Of a stretch of DNA of 64,000 bases, positions 36,405 through 49,585 are shown in pieces; position 1 is the stretch's first letter, and each line of letters begins with the position of its first letter. The notes beneath the pieces are model-generated. The model did no database searches. It was not told the DNA's origin and saw nothing but the letters and a program-made list of their open reading frames with translations. Source of the stretch: Chlorocebus sabaeus (lineage: Eukaryota > Chordata > Mammalia > Primates > Cercopithecidae); NCBI RefSeq assembly GCF_047675955.1, contig NC_132913.1:72163236-72227235 (forward strand), given 5' to 3'. Made by a program: the position numbers and the translations under genes.

Positions 36405-36701
36405 GGAGAGGTGTGGGGGCTCACCCCAGAACTTTGGGAAGCTGAAGCGGGCAGATCACTTGAGGTCAGGAGTTTGAGATTAGCCTGGCTAACACGGTGA
36501 AACCGCCTCTCTGCTAAAAATACAAAAATCATCTGGGCATGGTGGCAGATGCCTGTAATGCCAGCTACTTGGCAGGCTGAGGCAGAAAAATTGCCTGAAC
36601 CCGGGAGGCAGAGGTTACAGTGAGTCAAAAAGAGCCAATGCACTCCAGGAACAGATCAAGACTCTGTCTTAAAAAAAAAAAGAAAAAAAAAGAAAAAAAA
36701 A
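36405..36701 (+). mobile_element. Old diverged Alu, sense
   Basis: It starts 'ggagaggtgtgggggctcac' and ends in an A-rich tail with G interruptions. 'tctggtttca' flanks it at 36395-36404 and 36702-36711, a 10-bp target duplication. It is heavily mutated in both arms. Confidence 0.92.
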
Positions 36702-36711
36702 TCTGGTTTCA

Positions 36712-39700
36712 ACTGCTACATTTTAATTTTTTACAAATTACTTTCTAACATTTTTCATGTGGTGATTTTCTATACCTTTATTATCTTCACAGTATTTAGA
36801 ATATTTTATTATGCACTTTAGATTTTTAAAAAATAGATCCCATTACATTTCAATCAAACTAAGCATACTTTGTTTAGTGTTGTTATCGTCCGTATCTAGA
36901 TTGTATTAAGACTATTTTAATTACTTCATTTAATATTAATTCTATTTCTTTTTTCAATATGTTTATTGATGGTATAGGCATAAAACATACATTATTTGGA
37001 AAGGGCCCAATACCCAAGATTCAATTACCTAGAAGCAAGACTTGAGTAACTGTGTAAAACAATCATTTTCCTTTTGCTCCAGTAGCTTTGTGCAATTACT
37101 TAACCTCTAACTGGAAACCCTCTCATAGGCTAAGCTCCCTGGTTACTCCACTTAGTTCACATTCCCCCCGAGAACAAGACTAGACCCTATGCTCCTTCCT
37201 AGCTCCTGTTGGCACTGTATTGCGTTCTGCAGAATGTAACTGCTGCCTGGGGTTTGCTCCTGTTGTGTTTTCTAATTGATCCAATGTCTTGCTAGTGCCT
37301 AAGCTTGCAACCTAGACACTTCGTCTTGATTATTCTAGTTGAACTTGTTGAAATCAGCTTCTGTATCTGAGTAAATTATGTTTGTTCTGGATGCTTATTG
37401 ACTTATATTGCACATTATCCTCCTTTTGAAAACTTCTCCTTATATTTCTTTACTGAGCCTACCTAAGTTATAACATTTTAAACTCAAGGAGACTTTAGTT
37501 TTTAAAAATCCAACATCTAAGGTGCCTTAATGTTGAAGCCCGTGTTTTCTATGCATCTCTAAAAATAGCTATGTTTCAAATTAATGCTTTGAGTTTTGAC
37601 AAATCTGCTTACTGCATTCAACTTGTTTTTTAATCTAATGATTTTGCAAGTGACTATTACTTCAACTTATATCATTTGGCAGAGAATCAATCTTCACATT
37701 AAAATGATAAGCCTCAAACAGATTATAGTTTTTATTAAATGGCTTTCCATTCCCAGAACGGTTATACTGAAAGAAAACAATGATGGAAATATTAATATGT
37801 TTTGAGATGTGAAATCTTTTATTTTCTATCCTGCAATGCAACTTTTAAGACCATGACCTTTGTGAGCCCATACAATTTCTTAGGTAGTATGAAGCTATCT
37901 AAGAAGTTGTATTGTAATATTGTAATATTTTAAATATATTTTATATGTTAGCAATTATAATTGCATTTTATAGTACCTAAGGATTAATTATGTGCTTGCC
38001 AATCCTCTGTGCTAATATATAACACTGTTTTGACACTATCTTTTTAAATTGCTAAACAAACATAATATAACATTATTATTCCATATAGATAATCTTGGCC
38101 TAAACATGTTAGCATAGAAAAGACTCTACAACAATGCATTTGTGTATAAATAAATGTAGGTACTGTTGGAGGTAGCTATTAAAGCTCATTGTGGTTATAC
38201 TGTCAATTTGTTGGAGGTTCCGTCTATGTTAAGAACTGGTTTAACCCTTTTGACTAGAATGAGACTTTATCAACAATGAAGTTTAAAAATTGGCTATAGA
38301 TATAGAATTTTAGATAGAGTACCAAAAAGCAACTTTCTATATGAAAAATAATTCATTATAGCATTTCAGCGAACATCTAAAATTAAATTATATGTGAGAC
38401 CTGAACTTAGTGACAGAAAGCGGATTTTTTTAAAATCTGCAAATCTGTTACATGGAAGCTGCTTTGCAGTACTGAATGCTTTCTCTCTTCCTTCCCAGGA
38501 ACCAGTGCTCACTGTACTATGTGATAGTAACTTCCTGTAACTTCTGAACATTCTCCCCTTGGCAAGGCTACTCTTTCTTTACGGTCACAGTCAAGAGGTT
38601 GAGTAAAGCAGGCCACAGTGTTCCTATATTAAGTTGTCCCACAGTGCCTTTGGAAAGGAACAAGTATGTGGCTTTCTTAATTAATGGGTTGGGACATTTT
38701 GAGGAAGGTGAAGGAATTATATATTATAAAGGAGTATAAATATTAAATCAGGCACTGAGTATGACTTTCCCTGGTTAAACAAAAACAAAAACAAAAACAA
38801 AAAAACCCTCATTCACAAGGAGGTAATGTTTTCATTCCTAACCTGGCTCACTTGCCCTCAGGTATGCTGCACCCTTTCAAAATGTCTTCAGGTCTCCATC
38901 TCTACTCCTGCTTCACCAAATAACAAATTTTCTGAAGTCCAAATCATTCAGGTAGGACTAGCACACAGGGAAGGACCTGGCAGTCTACCCTCTACTGGTC
39001 ATTATCACTTCTATTTTCACAAAAGTCCAGAGCTAGAGGCATTGGATTCCATGTCTGCAGAAAGTCCGGGATGAGTTTTGTCTCTCTAACCATACTTTAT
39101 GGAACACACATACAAAGAGCACACAGATGCACACCTCCCAAGGGCTGCCTGATCATTGGTGCATGGAATTCCTGGACATTTTCTCCTTAATGAGATGCTA
39201 CCCTCTGTCTCTCTGCAGTCACAGTCAAGAAATGGAGTGGAGTATACTCTCAGGTACATTATAGTATAAGATGGGAAAAAAAAATCCCAACTACTGGAAA
39301 ACTGTAAGACACCTTCACTTTTTAGGTCATCAATAAATCTCATTTTTCCCTAGGTCTTCCAGAATAAGGGAGACAAACGTAGTTATAACAGGAAAATCAT
39401 ATGATAACTATTCTAGTAAATTATTGAATAAATAATTCTTTAGCCAAGGTCACTTGTCCTCAGTTTTGATCAGTGCTCAGGAGAAGGAGATAAACTATGC
39501 CTAATAATATAACCATGCTATACCCCTGCTGGCTATAGCCATGCTATTGTCATATTTGAGATACCTCTTCAATTAAGTGTCTTTATAGGCAAACCTGTCT
39601 CTTATGATCATTTATGTCTAATATGTTCCAGGCACTCTCCTAGGCTCTAGAGAGTAAACAGTGAATAGAAATAAAGTCTATCAACAAGGAATTTAGAGTC

Positions 39701-42700
39701 TAGTACTTGAAAAACAAATAGCCAATTTCATAAGATGGCTGAGTAATACAAAAAATTTAATAAACATAATATGTTGAGACAGCATGTAGCATATTAAGAA
39801 TAAAAAGAGAAATTTTGATAAATGGGGGAAGAGAAAAGCAATGCAAAAGCCAGAGAATTCATCAAGAAATTTGTGTGTAAGATGATAGTCACTAATAGTT
39901 TTTAAATAGCAAGGTAAATGGCCCTCATTGAGAGTATCAGATTGGAATTATCAGTAGGATTCTATAAGAAAGAGTGGATTAGTATGTGTGTGTTCATTGG
40001 TGGGTGTTGAGGAGACCAGAAAAATAAAGGAAGTTTCAAATTCTAGCTAGCAAATAGAAATCATATTATTTGGATAATTAAAAAGTTAGATAATCTATAA
40101 GCCTTTTAGGGATTTATGCTATAGGAGAAGTTTTGGAAGAGGGCAAAAGAGGATTTACAAATGAAATTTAAGTTTCTGGCCGGCATAATTAGGTTGATGT
40201 GGTTATTCGTAAATAATAAAAGGAGAAAAGAGAGAAGTGAAAGACAGTGAACAAAAGTTGGAGAATGGAAGATAACATCTTCAAATACTGTAATTTTGTA
40301 AGGTGTGACCTTTGGGAGAAACTAGGCCAAAGGTACATGGGATATCTTCATATTATTTCATGCAACTGCATGTGAATCTACTATAATCTCAAAAAAGAGA
40401 CAATTAAAAGAGAAATTTGAGGTACCTAGAATATATCTAAGTAGGGCAATCTTATAAATAGTTCAACATATAGTAGAAACTCTCTTAACTGAAACAATAA
40501 AAACGTGCTTGTTGTCTATCACTTGCTTAAAGTGGTGAAATAAACATTAAGGCACATATGCACACAGGCACAGTATAAGCATCGTGTACTAACTCACATT
40601 ATCTTGTTGTATTTTAAATTTACCAACATTGTGCTATAGGTTCAAGGTCTTTGCTTTGAATTTATTCAAAGTTAATAGTCACCTTTTCTTACAGAATCCT
40701 TTGAAGTTATTGGTCATCTTTTTCGATATAATCCATACTCAAAATAAATCATCTATGGACTTCTAAGTTTTCTTATTTAAAATGTACTGAGGACTTAAAT
40801 ACATTTCTGAACAAATTAAAATTATGTTCTTAAATTATTTTTCTCATATCTTATATAGCTATACTCACACCACAGTTAAAATAATTTAGTTAGCAACCAC
40901 CTTAGTTTAGAATTTCTAAAGCATGCTAAGGAATAAACCATATCTGCTTATATTCACATTTCATCATTTCACTTAACACTGAATTAAATTATATAATTAC
41001 AGTAACAAATGCAACATGAACAAAGTGATCTGAGAACAAACAAATCTGAATTTGGGTGAGCAAATTATCAACAGTAGTGATGGTAAGTGTAATGACATCC
41101 TACAGCATATCCTAACAGGTACTCATTATGCCTTGAGAATCACTTTTAAAGGGAATTTAGAATTCAATTACTCTGAAAAGATACAAATGCAGATCATTTT
41201 AAAATAATCTATTATACAGGTATAAAGTTAAAAGGCACATATATACACATACACATATACTAAGGAAATGTATTTTGGAATCATCACCTTATTCATTTTA
41301 ATTAAAATCTTATGAGATTTGAGATTACCCTTTGAAAAAATGTATAGGCTACAGAGAGAAGTGGATCTTGGAAATAGCAACCAGCATTTAAGCCTGGGAA
41401 GAGGAGTAAACAACTAGAGAGGATGCAGAAAGTATCCATAGAGCTTGAATATAAATTAGAAAATTATAGCACCAAGAAAATGGTGGCAAAAGATAGTTTT
41501 AAGTAAAAGGGCATGTTAAGAGTTGTCAATAGCTTTAAGTGTCTAAGTAAATGAGAAACATGCATTCTTTATTTCATGACCTAAGCCATTGCTAAGTCTG
41601 ATATGGTAGTTTTAATAGAATGGTAAGCCTAGAAGCCATATTGCGTTGACTTTAAAAGAGAATTGTGGGCAAGAAAATATATGCGAAGCTTTTTAGAATA
41701 CCTACAAAGGGGTAGAAAGAAATAGAATTATGGTTATAAACACTACAAAAATAGATTTAAATTTTGTAATGATGACCAAGTCTACTGCATGTATATGAAG
41801 ATTTGACTAGGTATAAGATCATGTTTATCAATTAATTTATATGCAACTTAAATTCTTTTATATACTAATATAGAGCTTTGAATGTATGTTTAGAATATCC
41901 TCTGGACTTAAATTCTGTAAAGCAGTTCCAAGTTGTTCACCAATGTTATTCATGTAAATTTTTTTGAAATTTCCTAGTAAAACAAATATAACTTATTGAT
42001 TATTTTTCCTTAGTATCATTATTCATGTTTCTTTTTTGGATACAGTTGAATGTGAGGAAACCAAATTATGTAAGGAAACCTGGATAAGACTAATACTATA
42101 TGATATGAAAAATGACTGTAGGTACTCAAATGCTCAAAAGTATTAGTTGAATAATAGCAGAAATAGGCCTAATGAAATCTGAGACATTTTTAAAGGCCTA
42201 ATATTTTAACTTTATATAGGACTTCTGTTTTATGTAATTCACATGTATGTAAATATTAATGTGTTGAATATATTTTGCTGAATATCATACTATGAGAATC
42301 AAATGGTCCATATTCCTTATTATTTAACATGCTTTCAATGGAGATAACTTATTTGATTAAAATCAGTCACAATTTTATCAATGATTCATAAAGTCAACAC
42401 TTTTTTCATTTTCAGATTTATATTATGTACTCTATTTCATTTAATAATATAATTTTACCCTTTACCATTTTATTGATGAATCAAAATATTAAGGCAAATT
42501 CTATGGCAAGATTAATTTTATGTATTATTTCTTAGAAAACATAAAAGTTTTGTTCTCCTATGTTCTTGTTGCTGTTTTGATTTTTTTAATTAGTGAACTG
42601 TACCTCAAGACATTTTTATAATTTGTAATCATTTGTAATGGCTTTTGGTCATTAAAAGAATATTAATTTTAAATAAGTTGGATTGGATGTGGCATGCACC

Positions 42701-43400
42701 CAAGCAGTTTGAACTTGTTAATTCTTTGTGGAATGATTTCATCAGTACTAGACTGGAAGTTTTCTATTCTTTTCTTATTCACAAAGGTACTATAAGAAAA
42801 TAAAGGCAAACTCCTGTTCAGACTAGGATGGAAGCTGTAAGACTCTTTTATTTAATAATTAATAAAGTTATTTTAGTTAGTTGCTGCTAATACAAAGATA
42901 TTTCATTAAGAATTCTGCTTCTGTGTCAATCAGCCCAGTGAGTCAAAATTTAGCAAAATATCTACCTAGATAAGTTAATTCTCAAGATCCACAGGTGGAT
43001 TAAGTCTCTAAGCATTGCCTCTGAAAATGTACTCTTTTTGTTGCAAAGACTTCAGAGCGGCTCATCTCAGTGATCTCTACTTACCTGAGGTACGCCTATT
43101 GCAGCAAATGCAGGAAAGCTAGGAAACTCATAAGAGGTTTCCAAATACGGGTTAGATAATCTAGCATTTTAGGATCTGTCATGTATGTCCAACTAAAATA
43201 CATCTATATGAGGAATAACATGAAAATAATCTTCAGAGCTGCTCTTTTAGTACAAAAGTACAGTTTAGAAGCCTAGAAGTTGAACTAGATTTCCTCAACT
43301 CTGCAGGAGGGAAAAAAGACATACATTTCTCCTACAACTTATGTTAAATATTTAGGAGCACAGTTTTTGGAAGGAGGCAGCTCCAGAACTGAGCTTCACC
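36712..43400. other. Long intergenic stretch with few recognisable repeats
   Basis: About 6.7 kb without Alu, young L1 or LTR. It has a (CAAAA)n at 38779-38808 and a possible very old interspersed repeat near 39580-39780 (gttccaggcactctcctagg). Frames such as 38826-39074 and 39086-39343 (minus) have no recognisable product. Confidence 0.45.
38779..38808. repeat. (CAAAA)n simple repeat
   Basis: Several CAAAA/AACAA units in a row; no associated Alu body is seen. Confidence 0.85.
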
Positions 43401-43406
43401 ACTGCA

Positions 43407-43776
43407 GTGGACTGAAAGTTTGTGTACCTCTAGAATTGTATGCTGAAACCCTGAACCCCAGTGTGATGGTATTTGGAGATGGGACCTTTGGGAGGTAATT
43501 ACTGTTAGATTAGGTCGTGAAAGTGGGGTCCTCATAATGGGATTAGTGTCCTTATAAGAAGAGGAAGAGTGAGAGATCTCTTTCCTTTTCCATGCCATCT
43601 GAGGACACAGTGAGAAAGTAACTATCCACAAGCCAGAAAGAGAGCCCTCACCAGAACCTGACCATGCTGGTTCCCTGATTTTCACCTCCAGCCTTCACAC
43701 TGTGAGAAAATACATTCCTGCTTTTAAGCCTCTCCGTCTATGGAATTTTGTTATGGTAGCCTGAGTAGACTAAGAC
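43407..43776 (+). mobile_element. MLT1-type MaLR LTR, sense
   Basis: 'ggactgaaagtttgtgtacc', 'gggacctttgggaggtaatt', 'gggattagtgtccttataag', and near the end 'ggaattttgttatggtagcc' and 'tagactaagaca' follow an MLT1-like LTR in order. The minus frame 43344-43685 is a shadow. Confidence 0.72.
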
Positions 43777-43784
43777 AATTACTA

Positions 43785-43935
43785 GTTCAGGACTTAGACA
43801 AGTTAGTTAAACCTCTCTGAACCTCAGCTTCTCATAAGTAAAATGGAATGATAATACTTATCTCATAGTGTTGTTGTAAGAATGAAATAAAATTCTGACA
43901 TGCTGCTGGTATATGGTAAGCACTAATGAAAAGGA
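43785..43935 (+). mobile_element. MIR element, sense
   Basis: 'gacttagacaagttagttaa', 'acctctctgaacctcagctt', 'gtaaaatggaatgataatac' and 'catagtgttgttgtaagaat' form the MIR core and 3' part. Confidence 0.88.
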
Positions 43936-45934
43936 TTTAGCTATCCTTTTCATTTATCTTTCCTGTCTTCAGATTGTTAACCAGAAGAGAATCTGAGACA
44001 TGAATGTATGTGTAAATGATTTATTAAAAACGAGCTTCCAGAAGGAAACTAAGAAAATAAGGAAAACCAGGAAAGGAGAGGGAAGAAGTCAAGAAGAATA
44101 TCATTTCCAGAAAATTCTGAGGGTAAATTCAGTCTGATTCCTAGGAAAACATAGAAGTGTAAGCTCCATTTGAGTGTTGTCTTGATTAGAAGCATAGTGA
44201 CCTTTCAATTCGAGCATTAATCCATGATTGGCTCAAAGCAGCCATCAGGAAACAAACTCCCCACTTCTTTCAAGTCTGCAAGTATAGGCAAAGTGTCACC
44301 AGTATCCCAAGGGAAGTTCTGTGAAAAGACTTGCCAGTTCACGCCCTTGGAAATAAAATTACAGGCCCTTAAGAAGAAAATAAAATAAAATAGAAGCTGG
44401 TGGAAGGGCACACACAAAGAGTAAAATTCCAGTGTCTGCTACAACTGCTTTATTTTCTACTATTCTTTTATAGTTTACCTTTCCTGCCTCATGAGAATCA
44501 TGTAGTACTCTTTTGTTCTCAAATGATGTCGATTCGATGTTCTCTCCATGTTCAAAAGTTTCCAATAATTACAAGCAGATCCTAAGAAACCATCTTTGTA
44601 AATTAGAACGTATTGAGAGGCAGTTCTCCATGTGGCTTTTACATTGCTGCATCCCTTTAAAAACTGAATTCTTTTTGTTTTAAATTATTTTTCTCAAGAA
44701 TGTTAGAATAGTGAACACAGTTGGAGGAGAGTGATAGTTTCTTCTTCTGAAGCAAAAGCTAGGCATGATTTATTATGCCAAAAAAAAAAAAAGAGAGAGA
44801 GAGAGAGAGAAAATATCAGATGCCCTTAAATCAGCATTCCTCTGCTCCAATGCAACTGACTGTGTGCAGGTGTCACCTAGGTCCATTTGACATTACTCTG
44901 TCAGAACTGAGGATCAAAGAACCTGCACGAAAATGCTGATACTGCTATAAGTAATAAGTATTTCCCTTCATTGCTAATTTGTCTCACACTTCTATCAAAT
45001 ACAGAAAATTTTGCAGGCTAACTTGTTAACTTTCAAGAAAGGTAAAACCTCAGACCCTTCACAGCTTTTGATTTAAAATAATTTCATGTAAAATTGTTTA
45101 TATCATTCACTTATTGTTGGCTCATGTTATTCTTGTTTTTAAATTTTAGCTATGTTCTCTAACAATATTTGGTATCTTTTCCACAAACAAAGCACAAGTA
45201 AAATATTAACCTTAAATATTTGAACGAAAAGTGTTTATATGTCTTAGAATACATAGTTTAATCACAATAGAAAAAAATGCAAAAGTAATTATATCTGTTT
45301 AACACATCTTTTAATTTAATTGCATGCAAAGTTTATAGATACAGACATAATAACCACAAGGGTGTCAAGAAATGATGAGACCACAACAAAGGCATTCACC
45401 AATATGGATAAATAAGACTGAGTGTCTATTACTACATAGAACAGTACACAAATGTATAAGAATAGGTTGTGATCCTCTTTCCTAATCTGTTGAAATGTAT
45501 TGGAGATCCCTCATTTATAAAATGCCAACAAAGACAATTAGAACAGAGAGAGATGGACAGACACACAGAGAAAACAGTTCATGAAAAATAGTGATAAAAA
45601 GAACTAAAGCCTTGTAAATTACAATTCTCTCAATTGATGAACAAAGTTTAGATCTTTAAAAAGTTTTTTTATAGTCCACTTACCACAAACTAACATGTTT
45701 TTGTTATTAATTTAGTAGGACAGTTGATTATTCTTTTGTAGATACAGAGAAATAAACTAACCTGGGAGTGAAACAGGAACATAATTTTTATACTCTCAAT
45801 ATCATACTAACTAGGAATAGAATCTTTAACAAATCAATCTCCCTGTAATTTAGAGATTTCTCCCATTACTAGCAGGAAGCTGAATTAAATGATTCCTAAT
45901 TGAATAAATGACCATGTTTTACAAAGAATTACAT
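43936..45934. other. Intergenic, one simple repeat
   Basis: An A-rich/(GA)n run lies at 44780-44812. Otherwise no named element; the short frames at 44217-44585 lack support. Confidence 0.45.
44780..44812. repeat. Poly-A followed by (GA)n
   Basis: A run of A followed by GA dinucleotides, a purine-only tract of about 33 bp. Confidence 0.9.
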
Positions 45935-46016
45935 TATTTTTTCTAAATTAGATCTCTATCCATCACTATGTGTCCTGGTTCTGGAACAATTAATAAAAAA
46001 TCACAATAATTTCTGA

Positions 46017-46422
46017 AATACTGGACATCAAATGAACATATCTCAAATATACAAACTCCCAGCCCAAATAGTACTAAATGAGAAATGTTAGAAGCATTCC
46101 CATTAAGAACTGGAACAGGACAAGGGTGCCAACTTTCATTATTCAAATTCAACATAGTACTGGAAGTCCTAGCTAGAGCAATGAGGACAGAGAAACAAAT
46201 AAACGGCGTCCAAATAGCAAAATAAGTCAAATTATCTCTCTTCATTGATGAGATTATTCTATACCTAGAAAACCCTAAAGACTCCACCAAAAGGTTCCTG
46301 GAGCTAATAAACAACTTCAGTAAAGATTCAGGACACAAAACCAATGTACAAAAATCAGTAGCATTCCTATACACCATAACATTCAAGCTGGGAGCCAAAT
46401 CAAGAATACAATGCCATTTACA

Positions 46423-46456
<34 letters not shown>

Positions 46457-47420
46457 CTAGGGATACATATAACCAGGGAGGTGAAAGTTCTCTATGAAGA
46501 GAACTACAAAACATTGCTGAAAGAAATTGTAAATGAAACAAACAAATAGAGAAGCATCCCATTATCACGGATTGGAAGAATTAATATCACTAACATGGCC
46601 ATACTACCCAAAGCAATCAATCTACAGATTCAATGCTATTCCTATCAAACTACCAATGTCATTTTTCACATAATTATATAAAACAATTGTAAAATTCACA
46701 TAGAAATGAAAAAGAGCCTGAAGAGCCAAAGCAAATCTAAGCAAAAAGAACAAAGCCAGAGGAATCACATTATCCTGCTTCAAACTGTACTATATGACTG
46801 CAGTAACCAGAACATCATGATACTAATACAAAAACAGACTCATAAAGCTATGAAAGAGAAAAGAGAAACCAGAAATAAAGCCACACATCTACAACCATCT
46901 GACTTACAACAAAGTTGACAAAAATAAACAATGGAGAAAAGACTACCTATTCAATAAATGGTGTTGGAATAGCTGGCTAGCTATATGAATCAATGCCCAT
47001 CAATGGTAGACTGGATAAGAAAACTATAGTATATATACACCATGTAGCCATAAAGAGGCAGAAAATTATGCCCCTTACAGCAACATAGATGCAACCGGAA
47101 GCTGTTATCTTAAGCTAATTAATGCAGAAACAGAAAACCAAACACCACATGTTCTCACTTGTAAGTGGAATCTGAGCATTTAGTATACATGGACATAAAG
47201 ATGAGCACAATAGACACTGGAGACTACTAGAGGAGCGAGTGAGAGAGGAGAGTAAGGGCTGTAAAGATACCTATTGGGTACTATGCTCACTACCTGGCTG
47301 ACAAGATCATTTGTAACCCAAACCTCAGTGTCACACGATACACTCATGCAATAAACCTGCACATGAACTTTCTACATCTAAAAGTTAAAATGATATTTAA
47401 TAAAAATAAATGATAATAAT
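46017..47420 (+). mobile_element. L1 3' portion, sense, with internal deletion
   Basis: It starts inside ORF2 reverse-transcriptase sequence ('atgaacatatctcaaatata') and runs to the L1 3' UTR ('caataaacctgcacatgaac') and an A-rich end. Near 46980 the sequence jumps from the 'gtgttggaatagctggctag' segment to 'atcaatgcccatcaatggta', skipping several hundred bases of consensus. It contains a (CA)n at 46423-46453. It is dead. Confidence 0.88.
46423..46453. repeat. (CA)n microsatellite in L1 ORF2
   Basis: A perfect CA run of about 30 bp replaces ordinary ORF2 sequence. Confidence 0.93.
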
Positions 47421-48289
47421 TTTTAAACTCTTACTTGACTTAAAATAATTGGCTCAAGTCTTTTAAAACAGAACATATGTCCAGAATAGTAATCGGTGTA
47501 CAATACATATTGCATTCTGGTACTCTCTTGACCCTAATGACGAGGGAACTTCAATGCTTTATACACTGATTGCCTTAGTAGGTATTAGGTGATTCTCTGT
47601 TGAAAATAACTTTATAATTAACAAGCTAGAAATATAGAATTAAAGGTGATTCTGTTCATCTGAAATATATGTTTTCAAAATCCAAATTTACTAACTTTTA
47701 CTTGAAGTAATTTCTTACCCTTAACAGTTTGGGGATAAAAATGTATTCTGACTGAATGCAGAATAACAGCATTGGTCATAATCATTTAGGAAAAGAAATG
47801 TTTACAAGAAAAGCCATATAGCTTTTACTCTTTTTAGCTTCAGTCTCCTGATGCTCTTAGAAATCTATAATGGATTTAATAATAGTGTTCTGACTTTGCT
47901 ATAAATCTCTGGCAACCCCAAATGTGATACTGCAAGAAATAACATGACTGAAAATCAGGTACAACTGTGTGTCAACAAAAACACCATTGTTTCTCTGGAG
48001 GCAAAAATAGATGAAGAGATTAAAATAAAAAGCATTATGGACACATAATTCCATAATTCTCTGTGATTCCACAAAGCTGTCTAGGAAGGGGCAAACATTT
48101 ATTTATTATTAAGCAAGTTTTGAAACAAATTATAGCAATAAGAATGTATTTCACATACTGCCAAAATGTTGGATAAGATAGAAATTATGGACACTTCCTG
48201 GATATCTACCCAGTAGTCGTTTTTTTCCAAGGCACCACTCTTACCCACATAATCCTGCTATATAAGATAATAGTCTTCCTCATTGTTCA
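47421..48289. other. Intergenic, nothing recognised
   Basis: No named repeat or gene. Confidence 0.45.
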
Positions 48290-48294
48290 TATCT

Positions 48295-48650
48295 TCTGAA
48301 ACTGACTTTTTCTCCACATCCTCTCTAGCACCTGTTGTTTCCTGACTTTTTAATGATCGCCATTCTAACTGGTGTGAGATGGTTTCTCATTGTGGTTTTG
48401 ATTTGCATTTCTCTGATGGCTAGTGATGATGAGCATTTTTTTCATGTGTCTGTTGGCTGCATAAATGTCTTCTTTTGAGAAGTGTCTGTTTATATCCTTT
48501 GCTCACTTTGTGATGGGGTTGTTTGTTTTCTTCTTGTAAATTTGTTTGAGTTCTTCATAGGTTCTGGATATTAGCCTTTTGTCAGATGAGTAGATTGCAA
48601 AAATTTTCTCCCATTCTGTAGGTTGCCTGTTCACTCTGATGGTAGTTTCT
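48295..48650 (-). mobile_element. L1 ORF2/3' UTR fragment, antisense, truncated at both ends
   Basis: 'tttaatgatcgccattctaa', then 'ctggtgtgagatggtttctc' and 'tttgtcagatgagtagattg', read as reversed primate L1. Neither the 3' tail nor a 5' end is present. Confidence 0.85.
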
Positions 48651-49035
48651 TGAGTTTTTCATTTTGGTCAATTTTTAGTTTAAAGAAACCCTCTTTGATA
48701 GGTCTGTATAATAAGGATAAGGGCATGTTGTGCATAGTACACTGACATTAACTAAGGGTCAGTAATTTTATAAATTATGAATGATTTTATAATTCATAAT
48801 CTTAAATTTATAATTATAAATTAGTATTATGACATTTATACTATGAGATCCAGGTGAGCAAATTGGCATCTTAACAACATTTGGGTTTTCCTATCCATGA
48901 ACATTTCTCCATTTATTCATATCATCTTTGGTTCTTCCAACAGGGCTTTGTAAATTCCTCCCATAGATCTTTTGTATAGCTTGTTGGATTTATACGTAAA
49001 TTTTTCATTTTTACTGGGCTAATGTAAGTCTTTGT

Positions 49036-49585
49036 TATGGACTGATTTATCTCCTCTCAAATTCACTGGTTGAAGACTTATTTGGCTGTATTTGAATATA
49101 AAACTTTTATGTAGGTAATGAAGGTTACCTGAGATTATAAGGATGAAGCCCTAATCCAGTAGGATCTGTGTCCTTATAAAAAGTGGAAGAGGCCAGGCAC
49201 CATGTCTCATTCCTGTAATCCCAGCACTTTGGTAGGCTGAGGCAGGCAGATTGCTTGAGCTCAGAAGTTCGGAACCAGCCTGGACAACATGATGAAATTC
49301 CCGTTTCTACTAATAAAAAGTAAATAAATAGTTTTTAAAAAAGAAAAAAGAGGAAGAGATATCAAAAATGTGTTCACACAGAAAAAAAAAAAAAAATATG
49401 TGAAAACACGATAATAAGACGGCCATCTACAAGCAAAAGGAGACATTTTCAGGAGAAATCAAACCTGCCAGGACCTTGATTTTAAACTTTCAGTCTCTAA
49501 AACTGTGAGAAAATAAATTTATGTTGTTTAAGCCACCTGATCTATGGTATTTTGTTACGGCAGTTCAAGAAGACTAACACAGTAA
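49036..49585 (+). mobile_element. MLT1-type LTR, sense, interrupted by an Alu monomer
   Basis: It starts 'tatggactgatttatctcct' and ends with 'tatggtattttgttacggca' and 'gactaacaca'. 'aataaatttatgttgtttaa' lies near the polyadenylation region. An Alu left monomer sits at 49192-49347. Confidence 0.75.
49192..49347 (+). mobile_element. Monomeric Alu (FLAM-like left arm), sense
   Basis: It reads from 'ggccaggcaccatgtctcat' through one arm into 'tttctactaataaaaagtaa' and an A-rich tail, with no right arm. Flanks 'aagtggaagag' and 'aagaggaagag' look like a target duplication with one mismatch. Confidence 0.78.

Noticed and set aside
45943..46568. Minus frames of 169 and 61 codons
   Set aside because: They are the wrong strand of a sense L1 ORF2; the VCVCVC runs are the CA repeat read backwards.
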